From Faecalicatena absiana (lineage in GTDB: Bacteria; Bacillota; Bacilli; Lactobacillales; Lactobacillaceae), in NCBI GenBank assembly GCA_017309015.1, contig JAEDAG010000001.1, forward strand, positions 478,223-542,222: a stretch of 64,000 nt of DNA, read 5' to 3'. The notes below the pieces were generated by a model. That model searched no databases, was not told where the DNA came from, and was given only the letters and a program-made list of their open reading frames with translations. A program made the translations under genes and the position numbers. Below, in pieces: positions 33,373 through 43,873 of the stretch. Position 1 is the first letter of the stretch. The number at the start of each line of letters is the position of its first letter.

Positions 33373-34365
33373 TTAGTAGTCGCCGTCCATGATCGTGTTC
33401 TTGACGATGACGTAGTCGACGCGCTTGATGGCTTCCAGATCCCGGCCGCCGGCGTAGGAGATTGAAGACTGCAGGTCCTGCTTCATCTCGTCCAAGGTGT
33501 CGGCGATGTGGCCACGGTAAGGAACCAGCATCTGCTTGCCTTCAACGTTGCGGTAGGCACCCTTTTGCACTTCTGAAGCTGAGCCCCAGTACTGCTTGTA
33601 GGTCTTGCCGTCGATCTTGATGACGTTGCCTGGAGATTCTTCATGTCCGGCCAGCATTGAGCCGATCATGACCATGCTTGCGCCAAAGCGGACTGACTTG
33701 GCGATGTCGCCGTTGTGGCGGATCCCGCCGTCAGCGATCAGCGGCTTTCTGGCAACCTTGCTGCACATGCGCAGGGCCGCCAGCTGCCAGCCGCCAGTCC
33801 CAAAGCCGGTCTTCAGCTTGGTGATGCAGGCCTTGCCCGGGCCAACGCCAACCTTGGTCGCATCCGCGCCGGCATTTTCCAGCTCACGGACAGCTTCTGG
33901 CGTAGCCACATTGCCGACCGTCAAGAAGGTTTCCGGCATCTTTTCCTTAATGTACTTGATCATCTTGATGACGTAGACTGAGTGCCCATGGGCCACGTCG
34001 ATGGTGGTGTATTCCGGGATCAGCCCCTTTTCCACCAGCTCATCGATGAACTTGTACTCATCATCCTTGATGCCGACGGAGATTGAGGCAAAAAGGCCCT
34101 TGTCATGCATCATCTTGATGAAGCCGGCCCGCTTTTCCGGTTCAAAGCGGTGCATGACATAGTAGTAGCCATTTTCCGCCAGCCAAACGGCCAGCTTCTC
34201 ATCAATAACGCTTTCCATGTTGGCCGGCACCACTGGGATCTTAAAAGTTCGGTTTCCAAATTTAACGCTGGTGTCGCATTCCTTGCGGCTCTTGACGATT
34301 GCCTTGTTGGGCACAAGTTGGATATCGTCGTAGTCAAACGCTTCCATGCTAAAGTAGTTGCTCAT
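33373..34365 (-). CDS. guaC: GMP reductase
   Basis: A 330-residue NADPH-dependent enzyme returning GMP to IMP with release of ammonia. It is a barrel of the IMPDH/GMPR family of the short type 2 kind, with the catalytic cysteine C180 in [15 protein letters not shown] and the GMPR-specific KIKTG-like segment. [12 protein letters not shown] and the YRGH loop are present. It diverges from purA over 181 bases with PurBox-like sites between them. With guaB, guaA and purA close by, the window can interconvert adenine and guanine nucleotides fully. Confidence 0.95.
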   Translation of the reverse strand: MSNYFSMEAFDYDDIQLVPNKAIVKSRKECDTSVKFGNRTFKIPVVPANMESVIDEKLAVWLAENGYYYVMHRFEPEKRAGFIKMMHDKGLFASISVGIKDDEYKFIDELVEKGLIPEYTTIDVAHGHSVYVIKMIKYIKEKMPETFLTVGNVATPEAVRELENAGADATKVGVGPGKACITKLKTGFGTGGWQLAALRMCSKVARKPLIADGGIRHNGDIAKSVRFGASMVMIGSMLAGHEESPGNVIKIDGKTYKQYWGSASEVQKGAYRNVEGKQMLVPYRGHIADTLDEMKQDLQSSISYAGGRDLEAIKRVDYVIVKNTIMDGDY

Positions 34366-34430
34366 CTATTGCTTGCTCCTTTTTCGAATTACCTTTGATA
34401 CTTTACTTACATTCCGCTCAAAAGTCAAGC

Positions 34431-34475
34431 ATATTCGAACCATTCACGAACGTTCAGAAAACATTATTCGGATTT
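34431..34475. promoter_or_regulatory. PurBox-like pair between guaC and purA
   Basis: ATATTCGAACCATT (34431-34444) and, inverted, AAATCCGAATAATGT (34475-34461) each differ from the PurR box core CCGAAC by one base. They are arranged head to head with about 17 bases between, as in known PurR operators. They lie between the two divergent purine genes. Confidence 0.45.
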
Positions 34476-34479
34476 TTTA

Positions 34480-34508
34480 TTGACTAATCCACAGGTAAAT
34501 GCTAATCT
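34480..34508 (+). promoter_or_regulatory. purA promoter
   Basis: TTGACT (34480-34485), 17 bases, TAATCT (34503-34508), directly after the PurBox-like pair. Confidence 0.65.
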
Positions 34509-34537
34509 TTCTTAGGTACAGTTAAAGATTATTTTGA

Positions 34538-35836
<1,299 letters not shown>

Positions 35837-35857
35837 TTAAACGAAATTAAATTTCTT

Positions 35858-35889
35858 AGAGCAGCTCCAAGCAGGAGTTGCTCTTTTTT
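35858..35889 (+). terminator. Terminator of purA
   Basis: AGAGCAGCTCC/GGAGTTGCTCT with one wobble pair and T6. Confidence 0.8.
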
Positions 35890-35963
35890 GGTGCCCCGCG
35901 GGGGTTTGGTTGGCTTTTTTAATAGCAAAAGCAGTATAATAATCCCTGGGGAGGCAGATAATT

Positions 35964-36245
35964 ATGGCTACCTTAAAAGACTATAAAGCAACTATTGACT
36001 CTGTCACTGAGACAGAAATGTCCATTCTTGACAGCCTCGCCTACCTGCACGCCGAGCGGCTGCGCCGCGGCATCACGCAAAAGGAGCTGGCCAACCGGAT
36101 CGGCATGAGCCAGCCCCAATTGGCCAAGATCGAAAAGGGGACCTCGCTGCCCAGCTTGAAGACCATGGCCCGCTATGCCGCTGGCCTGGGGCTAGTGGTT
36201 CACCTCAGCTTCACTCCCGCCGGCAAGCGGCAATCATCTAAATAG
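35964..36245 (+). CDS. XRE-family HTH protein, solitary HigA-like
   Basis: A 93-residue DNA-binding protein. The helix-turn-helix spans about 32-86 (RRGITQKELANRIGMSQPQLAKIEKGTSLPSLKTMARYA), and an N-terminal helical stretch resembles the antitoxin part of HigBA-type modules. A promoter-like TATAAT and GGGGAGG precede it. In such modules the toxin gene usually lies directly upstream, but here the upstream 75 bases hold only a GC hairpin after the purA terminator. It is an orphan antitoxin or a stand-alone regulator. A terminator follows directly. Confidence 0.8.
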   Translation: MATLKDYKATIDSVTETEMSILDSLAYLHAERLRRGITQKELANRIGMSQPQLAKIEKGTSLPSLKTMARYAAGLGLVVHLSFTPAGKRQSSK

Positions 36246-36269
36246 CCTGATATTCAATAAGTTATCCAC

Positions 36270-36303
36270 AAAAAGGGTCCAAGCAGCTGCTTGGACCCTT
36301 TTT
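36270..36303. terminator. Bidirectional terminator between the HTH gene and greA
   Basis: Perfect 17-base palindrome around AAAAAGGGTCCAAGCAG. T5 falls at the end on both strands. Confidence 0.85.
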
Positions 36304-36325
36304 CCGTTAATTTAACTTTTTCCCA

Positions 36326-36790
36326 TTACTCATCCACGTCAATGATCGTGATCTTGTAGTCGCCAATTGGCGCTTCCACGGTTACGGTGTCGCCGGCCTT
36401 GTGATGCATCAAGGCCCGGCCCATCGGACAATCAAAGGGCAGCTTCCCGTCCAGGACGGCCTCTTCCATCCGGCCGACGATCTTGTAGCTCTCCTCTTCC
36501 CCGTCCTCTTCATAGCGGATGGTGACCGTCTTGCCCAAGTTGACCTTTCCGTCCTTCTTGGTCTGGATCACTTCCGCGTACTTAAGCTGCTTGTTAAGGT
36601 AGCGCACCCGGCTGTCCAGGTGGCGCAGCTCCCGCTTGGCGGTTGAATATTCCGTATTCTCTGACAAGTCGCCCAGCGCCCGGGCCTCCTTGAGGTTCTG
36701 AACCCGGCGGGGCCGGTCAGCCTTAAGCGCGGCGATCTCGTCTTCAATCTGCTTGTAGCCTTCTGGCGTCATCTTCTGAAAGTAAACCAT
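36326..36790 (-). CDS. greA: Transcription elongation factor GreA
   Basis: A 154-residue factor that helps stalled RNA polymerase cleave its backtracked transcript. The N-terminal coiled coil (about 1-75) has the conserved tip DLSENTEYSTAKRE, with the acidic residues that reach the polymerase active site. The C-terminal FKBP-like domain ends with the ITIIDVDE tail. The length is standard. It is a single-gene unit. Confidence 0.93.
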   Translation of the reverse strand: MVYFQKMTPEGYKQIEDEIAALKADRPRRVQNLKEARALGDLSENTEYSTAKRELRHLDSRVRYLNKQLKYAEVIQTKKDGKVNLGKTVTIRYEEDGEEESYKIVGRMEEAVLDGKLPFDCPMGRALMHHKAGDTVTVEAPIGDYKITIIDVDE

Positions 36791-36881
36791 GTCGTACTTG
36801 CCTTTCTTAATTTTTCATGGTCTAGTATAGCCCGTTTAGCCGCTTTTTTCAGGATTTTGCTTAATTTTATAAATTCTTTTG

Positions 36882-36908
36882 TTAGCACTCAAAAAAGTCG
36901 AGTGCTAA
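36882..36908 (+). promoter_or_regulatory. CIRCE element (HrcA operator) before hsp20
   Basis: TTAGCACTC, nine bases, GAGTGCTAA: an exact match to the CIRCE consensus, 145 bases before the hsp20 start. It implies repression by HrcA. Confidence 0.93.
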
Positions 36909-37053
36909 CCCTTTATTTTTTGGAAAAAGGAACTACAATATAATTTGAACAGAGAAAGAGGAAGCGGAAACATAAGCAATCGTTGTTGCTCGTCTTTCCC
37001 TGTCAGCTTTCTGTTTTGATCAACGAATATTTTGTTGAAGGGAGTTTTATATT

Positions 37054-37479
37054 ATGGCTAATGACTTAATGAACCGTTACAATGACTTATTCGATCACAT
37101 GGGTGGCTGGCTTGACAACTCAAGAGACTTTCTGGACACCCACGCATTCAGAAACATTTTACAAGCCGACGTCGCTGAAGATGACAAGGAATACACCGTC
37201 AAGATCGATGTTCCAGGCATGAGCAAAGATGACATCCACCTGGCATACAGCGACGGCGTTTTGACCATCTCAGGCAACCGCAGCACTTTCAAGGACGACA
37301 GTGACAAGAAGAAGAACTTGGTCCGCCAAGAACGCAGCGAAGGCTCAGTCTCCAGAAGCTTTGCCTTGCCAAACGTTGACAAGAGCGGGATCAATGCCAA
37401 ATTGACCGACGGGGTCTTGACCGTAGTTTTGCCAAAAATTGCCCCTGAAGCAGACGACAGCACAATTACGATTGAATAA
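37054..37479 (+). CDS. Small heat-shock protein Hsp20
   Basis: A 141-residue chaperone that holds unfolded proteins. After a variable N-terminus (DLFDHMGGWLDN) comes the alpha-crystallin domain at about 37-130, starting LQADVAEDDKEYTVKIDVPGMSKDDI. It contains the conserved SFALPNVDKSGINAKLTDGVLTVVLPK strand, with the A-x-x-x-N-G-V-L/DGVLTV signature. The exact CIRCE element upstream puts it in the HrcA regulon together with groES-groEL and dnaK. The AGGGAG ribosome site is 9 bases away. Confidence 0.93.
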   Translation: MANDLMNRYNDLFDHMGGWLDNSRDFLDTHAFRNILQADVAEDDKEYTVKIDVPGMSKDDIHLAYSDGVLTISGNRSTFKDDSDKKKNLVRQERSEGSVSRSFALPNVDKSGINAKLTDGVLTVVLPKIAPEADDSTITIE

Positions 37480-37506
37480 CCGAGTGCTAAGCACTTTATC
37501 AACCAC

Positions 37507-37537
37507 AAGGCAGCAGCCGAACAGCTGCTGCCTTTTT
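37507..37537 (+). terminator. Terminator of hsp20
   Basis: AAGGCAGCAGC/GCTGCTGCCTT with a six-base loop, then TTTTT. Confidence 0.85.
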
Positions 37538-37651
37538 ATGTTCCTCTGTTGGTGTTTTCGCTGCGGGAAGCTTAATTAAGATCAAAATTTGTGTTATCAC
37601 CTATTTCAAGGTAAGATAGCAGTATCATCATTAAAAGGAGAATAAAACAAT

Positions 37652-38965
37652 ATGAGTCATGAATTAACTCTGCAAGAAATCGCGGAATTCAGCCGCGACT
37701 TCAACGCTGATCCAAAGAATCAAGTCATCGCCCGCGCTGCTGGCCGCAGCGGCGTTTTGGAGGCATCATACAACGAGCGCGTTGCCGGTCGCTTGACCCG
37801 CGTCTTCTCCACTGAGCTGGACACGGACAACGTTACCAACCAGAAGCAGTCCGGTCGCTGCTGGCTGTTCTCAACCTTGAACGTCTTGCGGCACGACTTT
37901 GGTGCCAAGCACAAGGCCAAGAACTTCACCTTGTCCCAAGCTTACAACTTCTTCTGGGACAAGATCGAACGGGCCAACAACTTCTACGAAAAGATCATCG
38001 AAACTGCCGACAAGCCGCTTGATGACCGGGAAGTCCGCGCCTACCTGGACTTTGCCGGAGGCGACGGTGGCCAATGGGCCATGGCAGTCTCCCTGGTCAA
38101 GAAGTACGGGGTCGTGCCAAGCTACGCGATGCCAGAAAGCTTCAACACCAATGCCACTAGCGGCTTCGCGACTGCCCTGGCTGACAAGGAAAGAAAGGAT
38201 GCCTTGGCCCTGCGGCGCTTGGCACAAGCTGGCGACAAGGAAGGCTTGGAAAAGGCCCGCAAGCAATTCCTGAACGAAGTCTACCGTATGACGGCAATCG
38301 CTGTTGGCGAGCCGCCAAAGACCTTTGACCTGGAATACAAGGACGACGACAAGAACTACCACCTGGAGAAGAACCTGACCCCAGTTGAATTCTTCAACAA
38401 GTACTTCGATGTCGACTTGGACGACTACGTAGTCTTGACCAACGCGCCAGACCATGAATATAACACCCTCTACCACTTGAGCTCTCAAGAAAACGTGGAC
38501 GGGGGCTCCCCAATCCTCTTCTTGAACGTGCCAATGGAATTCCTGGGCCAGGCAGCCATTGCCCAGCTCAAGGACGGGGAAGCCGTTTGGTTCGGCAACG
38601 ACGTTCTGCGGCAAATGGACCGCAAGACCGGCTACCTGGACACTGAGCTCTACCAATTGGACGAACTCTTCGGCATCAACAGCCAGCTGACCAAGGCTGA
38701 GCGCCTGGCTACCGGCGTTGGCACCGTTTCCCACGCCATGACCCTGGTTGGCGTTGACGAAGACCACGGCGACATCCGCCAGTGGAAGGTCGAAAACTCA
38801 TGGGGCGACAAGATTGGCGCCAAGGGCTTCTTTGTGATGAGCCAGGACTGGTTCAACGACTATGTTTACGAAGTCGTAGTTCACAAGAAGTATCTGACCA
38901 AGGACCAACAAGCCCTGCTGACCTCTACGCCAGTTGAACTTGACCCATGGGACTCACTCTACTAA
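37652..38965 (+). CDS. pepG: Cysteine peptidase of the PepC/bleomycin hydrolase family, PepG type
   Basis: A 437-residue intracellular peptidase of family C1-B. The catalytic triad is C70 in QKQSGRCWLFSTLNV, H361 in TVSHAMTLVG and N382 in KVENSWGD. The proteins form barrel hexamers that degrade peptides imported by Opp. The overall text is closest to the endopeptidases PepE and PepG of lactobacilli rather than aminopeptidase PepC, and it ends LDPWDSLY without the PepC-type C-terminal residues that enforce aminopeptidase action. The length of 437 fits PepG. PepW, another 437-residue relative, is the main alternative name. It is monocistronic. Confidence 0.85.
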   Translation: MSHELTLQEIAEFSRDFNADPKNQVIARAAGRSGVLEASYNERVAGRLTRVFSTELDTDNVTNQKQSGRCWLFSTLNVLRHDFGAKHKAKNFTLSQAYNFFWDKIERANNFYEKIIETADKPLDDREVRAYLDFAGGDGGQWAMAVSLVKKYGVVPSYAMPESFNTNATSGFATALADKERKDALALRRLAQAGDKEGLEKARKQFLNEVYRMTAIAVGEPPKTFDLEYKDDDKNYHLEKNLTPVEFFNKYFDVDLDDYVVLTNAPDHEYNTLYHLSSQENVDGGSPILFLNVPMEFLGQAAIAQLKDGEAVWFGNDVLRQMDRKTGYLDTELYQLDELFGINSQLTKAERLATGVGTVSHAMTLVGVDEDHGDIRQWKVENSWGDKIGAKGFFVMSQDWFNDYVYEVVVHKKYLTKDQQALLTSTPVELDPWDSLY

Positions 38966-39005
38966 AAGAATGATCAAACGGCTCAGAAGGCCGCTTAAAG
39001 CCAAT

Positions 39006-39035
39006 AAAAGAGGCATCGCGCGCGATGCCTCTTTT
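39006..39035. terminator. Terminator of pepG and of the DUF975 gene
   Basis: Perfect palindrome around AAAAGAGGCATCGCG with TTTTATTTT on the plus strand. It lies between converging genes. Confidence 0.85.
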
Positions 39036-39050
39036 ATTTTGATTCTGCCG

Positions 39051-39722
39051 CTAGTTCTTGAACTGGTCGCCGGCTAAAGCACGGTAGTAGTCCGCGTGGA
39101 CAGCGTTGTAGTAAGGCACTACCCAAAGCAAGCCAATTCCCAAAGTCACGAAGCCCAACAGGTACCAGCCAATAAAGCTCAATTCCAAAACGAACAGTTC
39201 CCACTTGTGCCCGTTCATCAGCTCCTTGCTCTTGCTGATGGCCTCAGTCGGCGCCGGCTCCTTGCCCGCGTCCAGCAGGTCCTTGAGAATATATGGCGCC
39301 ATGGCATAGCTGTAGTACTTGATGATTCCAGGAATGATCAAGAGCAAGGTCCACAGGGCCGCAAAGAGGGCAGTCAGGAAAGTGGTCAGGAAGGTCGGGA
39401 TGAAGCGGCCCTTGGTAAAGCCGGCAAAGACCCCGGAAAAGACGTTGGCCTTCTCTTTGCGATCAACGAACTTCAAGTAGGTATAAGCGATCCCAGCGGT
39501 AATCAATCCGCCCAGAATCCCGCCAAACACGTCTAAAACCACAGCCACATTATTGATCGAATTGTCGCCTGAGTCCATGAAAAAGGCCGGCCAGCCGTTA
39601 AGGACTCCCAAGATCACGGCGCTGACCAAAGTCAGGCAGACCGCCCAACCCCAGTTGCCCTTCAACTGGCCTTTGGCCATTTTCTTCAAGGCCGCCCGGT
39701 CGATTTTCTTAGCTGCTTCCAT
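39051..39722 (-). CDS. DUF975-family membrane protein
   Basis: A 223-residue membrane protein that opens with the DUF975 signature DRAALKKMAKGQLKGNWGWAV. About five or six hydrophobic segments follow. The loop GRFIPTFLTTFLTALFAALWTLLLIIPGIIKYYSYAMAPYIL is highly conserved in the family, as is the motif AISKSKELMNGHKWELFVLELSFIGW. The function is not established. It has its own ribosome site and a shared terminator. Confidence 0.85.
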   Translation of the reverse strand: MEAAKKIDRAALKKMAKGQLKGNWGWAVCLTLVSAVILGVLNGWPAFFMDSGDNSINNVAVVLDVFGGILGGLITAGIAYTYLKFVDRKEKANVFSGVFAGFTKGRFIPTFLTTFLTALFAALWTLLLIIPGIIKYYSYAMAPYILKDLLDAGKEPAPTEAISKSKELMNGHKWELFVLELSFIGWYLLGFVTLGIGLLWVVPYYNAVHADYYRALAGDQFKN

Positions 39723-39824
39723 CTTTAAACACCTCCATTGGATTAATTGTTTAGCTGGCTTCGCCTACTCGCGTAAGCCTTTTCTTCTTTTACTATTATA
39801 CCAAATTTGCTATTAAGTATACAA

Positions 39825-39854
39825 AAAGGGCGAACCCTGCTGGGTTCGCTCTTT
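39825..39854 (-). terminator. Terminator of the opp operon
   Basis: AAAGGGCGAACCC/GGGTTCGCTCTTT with loop TGCT, T5 on the minus strand, directly after oppF. Confidence 0.85.
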
Positions 39855-39876
39855 AACTTTTGGCCTGCTTTCCAGA

Positions 39877-40830
39877 CTACTTTTCGTAGCTTTGTGCAAC
39901 CTTTTCGTAGTAGGCAACTTCATCGTCAGTACACTTCACGAAGTGGCCTGGACGGATCTCGTGCATGGAGCGTTGGTCGTCCTTGCCGTCGCCTTCGAAC
40001 TTGCCGTATTCGTAGTCAATCCGGTGACGGTTGCGTTCGATTTCTGGGTCTGGTTGTGGTACGGCGGAAATCAAACTCTTGGTGTAGTCGTGCAATGGGT
40101 GGTCGTAGACTTCATCCGCGTCGCCGACTTCCAGCAGCTTGCCGTAGTGCATAACGCCGATCCGGTCAGAGATGAACTTAACCATTGACAAGTCGTGGGC
40201 GATGAACAAGTAAGTCAGGTTGCGCTGCTTCTTCAGTTCGATCATCAAGTTGACGACTTGGGCTTGAATGGAAACGTCCAAGGCAGAAATTGGTTCGTCG
40301 GCTACGATAAACTTCGGTTCAACGGCCAGAGCCCGGGCAATCCCGATTCTTTGCCGCTGACCACCGGAGAATTCGTGTGGGAAACGGGAAGCGTGGTTTC
40401 TGTTCAGCCCAACCGTTTCCAGCAGGTCTTCAACGCGCTTGCGGCGTTCTTCCTTGCTCTTGACCAAGTGGTGGATGTCCAGCCCTTCAGCAATGATGTC
40501 TTCAACGGTCATTCTTGGGTTCAAGGAAGCGTATGGGTCCTGGAAGATCATCTGGGCGTCCCGGCGGAAGGCCAAGTTTTCTTCCCGGCCATGCAGCTTA
40601 GTCACGTCCTTGCCTTCAAAGAGGACCTCACCAGCCGTTGGCTTGTACAATTGCAAAATCGCGCGGCCAGTGGTGGTCTTGCCTGAACCGGATTCACCAA
40701 CAAGGCCGAAGACTTCACCTTCATAGATGTCAAAGCTGACGTCGTCGACACCCTTGGTGACGTTGCGGCCGTTCTTGAAGTATTGCTTCAGGTGCTTGAC
40801 CTCTAAAATCTTTTTTCTTTCTTCTGGCAT
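39877..40830 (-). CDS. oppF: Oligopeptide ABC transporter ATPase OppF
   Basis: A 317-residue ATPase, one of two that power peptide import through OppBC. It has Walker [16 protein letters not shown] (about 42-56), signature [15 protein letters not shown], Walker [14 protein letters not shown] and the switch histidine in IAHDLSMV. The C-terminal oligopeptide-transporter extension ([20 protein letters not shown]) is typical of OppF. It is the last gene of oppB-C-D-F, 14 bases after oppD. Confidence 0.95.
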   Translation of the reverse strand: MPEERKKILEVKHLKQYFKNGRNVTKGVDDVSFDIYEGEVFGLVGESGSGKTTTGRAILQLYKPTAGEVLFEGKDVTKLHGREENLAFRRDAQMIFQDPYASLNPRMTVEDIIAEGLDIHHLVKSKEERRKRVEDLLETVGLNRNHASRFPHEFSGGQRQRIGIARALAVEPKFIVADEPISALDVSIQAQVVNLMIELKKQRNLTYLFIAHDLSMVKFISDRIGVMHYGKLLEVGDADEVYDHPLHDYTKSLISAVPQPDPEIERNRHRIDYEYGKFEGDGKDDQRSMHEIRPGHFVKCTDDEVAYYEKVAQSYEK

Positions 40831-40844
40831 ATTATGGCTCTCCT

Positions 40845-41888
40845 TTAGTCCTTCTTTTCAGCTTGGATCTCTTTGTAGTGCGCCCAGCGGCGTTGAATTT
40901 CAGCTGGCGGGGTAACCTTTGGAGCGTCTGGGTGCAGCAACCAGGTTGCAGCCCAGTGGGTTTCTGAAACCTTGAAGAATGGCGGCTTCAGTTCCGTGTC
41001 GATCTTCAGCGCGTACTTGTTTCTTGGCGCGAATGGGTCACCCTTTGGTGGATCCAGCAAGTCTGGCGGAGTACCTGGAATTGATTCCAGGCGTTCACTG
41101 GTCAAGGTTGGCATTGAGTTGATCAAGCCCCAAGTGTAAGGGTGTTGTGGGTTGTAGAAGATTTCGTCAACCGTCCCCTTTTCCAGGAATTCACCAGCGT
41201 ACATGACGTTGACGCGGTCAGCCATGCCGGCTACGACGCCCAGGTCGTGAGTGATGAAGATAATGGAAGTCTTGACTCTCTTTTGCAAGTCCTTCATCAA
41301 GTCCAGGATTTCTGCCTGAACGGTTACGTCCAAAGCAGTCGTTGGTTCGTCAGCCAGCAGGATTTCCGGCTCACAGATCAAGGCAATGGCGATCACGATT
41401 CTTTGTCGCATCCCACCTGAGAATTGGTGCGGGTATTCGTTGATCCGCTCTTCAGCGTTAGGAATCCCAACGGCCTTCATCATTTCCAAAGCCTTGGCCC
41501 AGGCTTCCTTCTTGGAAGCCCCCTTGTGCTTGATCAATGGTTCAGCGATTTGCTGGCCGATCTTCATGGTTGGGTCCAAGGAAGTCATTGGGTCCTGGAA
41601 GATCATCGCGATCTGGTTGCCCCGAATTTCTTGCCATTCCTTTTCAGAAATCTTCAGCAGGTCCTTGCCGTGGAACAAGATCTGTCCGCTCATGATTTGC
41701 GCGTTCTTGGCCAAAAGGCCGATGATGGAACGGGTCGTAACTGACTTGCCTGAACCGGATTCGCCAACGATCGCTAAAGTTTCCCCTTCATCCAGGTGGA
41801 AGGATACGTCACGAATGGCCTTAACTTCACCGGCATAAGTGTGGAAGTCAATTGCTAAGTTTTTAACGTCTAAAATTCTTTTTGCCAT
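40845..41888 (-). CDS. oppD: Oligopeptide ABC transporter ATPase OppD
   Basis: A 347-residue ATPase with Walker [16 protein letters not shown], signature FSGGMRQRIVIAIAL, Walker B ILLADEPTTALDV and ITHDLGVV. The C-terminal extension contains YTWGLINSMPTL and a Pro/Lys-rich stretch as in OppD proteins. Twelve bases separate it from oppC. OppD and OppF form a heterodimer on the cytoplasmic face. Confidence 0.95.
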   Translation of the reverse strand: MAKRILDVKNLAIDFHTYAGEVKAIRDVSFHLDEGETLAIVGESGSGKSVTTRSIIGLLAKNAQIMSGQILFHGKDLLKISEKEWQEIRGNQIAMIFQDPMTSLDPTMKIGQQIAEPLIKHKGASKKEAWAKALEMMKAVGIPNAEERINEYPHQFSGGMRQRIVIAIALICEPEILLADEPTTALDVTVQAEILDLMKDLQKRVKTSIIFITHDLGVVAGMADRVNVMYAGEFLEKGTVDEIFYNPQHPYTWGLINSMPTLTSERLESIPGTPPDLLDPPKGDPFAPRNKYALKIDTELKPPFFKVSETHWAATWLLHPDAPKVTPPAEIQRRWAHYKEIQAEKKD

Positions 41889-41899
41889 GTTCGTCTCCC

Positions 41900-42931
41900 T
41901 TATCTTTGGCCCTTAGGGTCGAAGGCATCACGCAAACCGTCGCCAAGCAGGTTGAAGGCAATCATCAGTACACAAAGAACCGTTGCTGGGTACCACATTT
42001 GGTATGGCAGGAACTGGAAGTTCTTCTGACCTTCGTTCAAGAGCACACCCAGGGAAGTTTCAGGAGCAGAAATACCGATACCGATGAAGCTCAGGAAGGC
42101 TTCGAAGAAGATGGCACTTGGAATCGTGTACATAGTTTGAATGATAATGATACTTGAAAGGTTTGGAATCAAGTGCTTAGTGGCAATCTTGAAGGTTGAT
42201 TCACCAAGCGAACGTGCTGCCAAAACATACTCTTCATTCTTCAGTGACAAGGTCTCGGCCCGAATCTGCCGGGCCATGGTCGTCCATGAGGAAATGGCCA
42301 GGGCCAGGATGATGGAAGTGATGCCGGGCTTCAAGACAACCAGCATCAGCACCACGATAACCAGGGTAGGAACTGAAGAAATGATTTCGATGATCCGTTG
42401 CATGATGTTGTCAGTCATGCCGCCCTTCCAACCGGAGATGATCCCGTAGGTAACCCCGATGGCTAAATCGAAGAAGGCTGCGACAATGGCAACGATCAAT
42501 GAAATCTTGGTACCATAGATAATTCTTTGGGCAAGTGAACGGCCCAGGTAGTCGGTCCCAGCCACGAAGTACTTGCCGGCAGGAATTGAAGCATAAGCGT
42601 CAGTCCAAACGCCGTTTTGCTTGATCTTCCCGTTGACGCCGTTGAGCCAGTCAAAGCCTTTCCACTTGGCTGGCAGGTTGGCATATTGCGGAGCTGACTT
42701 AACCAGACTGGAGTTGTTGATCCAGAAGCTGGAGCCAAAGGCAATCACCACCATCACGATGATGATCACCGCGGAAATCATCGCAGCCTTGTTCTGCTTA
42801 AATCTGATCCAGACATTTTGCATGAAGGAAAGTGAAGGGCCAGAGATGTGTTCAGCACTTTGCGTATCGCCTTTTTGGGCAGGTTCGAAAGCGTCTGCCG
42901 TGATCTTCACGTCGTTTGCGTTTTGATCCAT
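41900..42931 (-). CDS. oppC: Oligopeptide ABC transporter permease OppC
   Basis: A 343-residue membrane subunit. An N-terminal cytoplasmic tail leads to the first membrane helix (about 55-75) and a periplasmic-side segment. Four or five further helices follow, with the ABC-permease EAA loop near EYVLAARSLGESTFKIATKHLIPNL. It pairs with OppB to form the channel. A conserved region near LGRSLAQRIIYGTKISL begins the core. Confidence 0.94.
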   Translation of the reverse strand: MDQNANDVKITADAFEPAQKGDTQSAEHISGPSLSFMQNVWIRFKQNKAAMISAVIIIVMVVIAFGSSFWINNSSLVKSAPQYANLPAKWKGFDWLNGVNGKIKQNGVWTDAYASIPAGKYFVAGTDYLGRSLAQRIIYGTKISLIVAIVAAFFDLAIGVTYGIISGWKGGMTDNIMQRIIEIISSVPTLVIVVLMLVVLKPGITSIILALAISSWTTMARQIRAETLSLKNEEYVLAARSLGESTFKIATKHLIPNLSSIIIIQTMYTIPSAIFFEAFLSFIGIGISAPETSLGVLLNEGQKNFQFLPYQMWYPATVLCVLMIAFNLLGDGLRDAFDPKGQR

Positions 42932-42952
42932 TCTATTTGTCCTCTCTTTCTA

Positions 42953-43873
42953 TTAATCAGTCAGTCTGATCCGTGGGTCGATCAAGCTGTAGACAATGTC
43001 GGTAATCAGCAGGATGACAACCAGGCCGAAGCAGTAGACCATACTTACGCCCATGATGGTTGGGTAGTCGTTGGTCAGAATTGACTTGGTGAATTGTTCA
43101 CCGATCCCAGGAATGTTGAAGATGTTTTCGATAACCATGGAACCAGTCATCAAGGCAACAGCGTAAGGCCCGATCAGGGTAACCAATGGAATCATTGAGT
43201 TGCGCAGGGTGTGCTTGCGGATGACTTCGATCCGGCTCAAGCCCTTGGCCTTGCCCAATTCAACGTAGTCAGAACTCAAAGTGTCGACCATTTCCGTTCT
43301 GATGAATCTGGCCGTTTCCGCCAGCGGCCCGACGGACAAGGCGATGGTTGGCATGACCGTTTCGCCCGCCGTGCCCCAGCCGGCGATTGGGAACCAGCCC
43401 AGCTTCAGGCCAATGTAGTATTGCAGCAGCACGGCCAAAACAAAGTTAGGAACAGACTTGCCGATGATGGAAAGAATAGTGGCCGTTGAGTCGATCCAAG
43501 TCCCTTGGTTCATAGCGGCGATAGAACCGATGATGATCCCGAGGATAACGCCGACGATCAAGGCTTGCAGACCCAATTGGGCTGAAGCACCCAAACGGGC
43601 GCCGATCAGGCTTGAAACCGGCTGGTTGCTGTATTGGAAGGAAATCCCAAAGTCACCATGAGCCGCGCCTGCCAAATAGGTTATATATTGTTGAATGACA
43701 GGCTTATCCAAGCCGTATTGCTTGTTCATGATAGCCTTTTGTGTTGCCGTCATCTTTGCTTCGTTTGCGTATGGTGAACCAGGCATCATCTTCATTAAGA
43801 AGAAGGTGATCGTCGCAACGAGGAACAAAGTGAGGATCATGTAGAAAATACGTTTAAGTAAGTATTTAGCCAT
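42953..43873 (-). CDS. oppB: Oligopeptide ABC transporter permease OppB
   Basis: A 306-residue channel subunit with six predicted membrane helices. The first is residues 9-28, and the EAA loop is SSDYVELGKAKGLSRIEVIRKHTLRNSMIPL. It is the first gene of the BCDF unit and has its own promoter at about 43931, so permease genes can be expressed separately from the binding-protein genes upstream. Confidence 0.94.
   Translation of the reverse strand: MAKYLLKRIFYMILTLFLVATITFFLMKMMPGSPYANEAKMTATQKAIMNKQYGLDKPVIQQYITYLAGAAHGDFGISFQYSNQPVSSLIGARLGASAQLGLQALIVGVILGIIIGSIAAMNQGTWIDSTATILSIIGKSVPNFVLAVLLQYYIGLKLGWFPIAGWGTAGETVMPTIALSVGPLAETARFIRTEMVDTLSSDYVELGKAKGLSRIEVIRKHTLRNSMIPLVTLIGPYAVALMTGSMVIENIFNIPGIGEQFTKSILTNDYPTIMGVSMVYCFGLVVILLITDIVYSLIDPRIRLTD

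Noticed and set aside
37871..38767. A 298-codon open frame antisense to pepG
   Set aside because: Same reason: it is a shadow of a conserved peptidase with no start signals.
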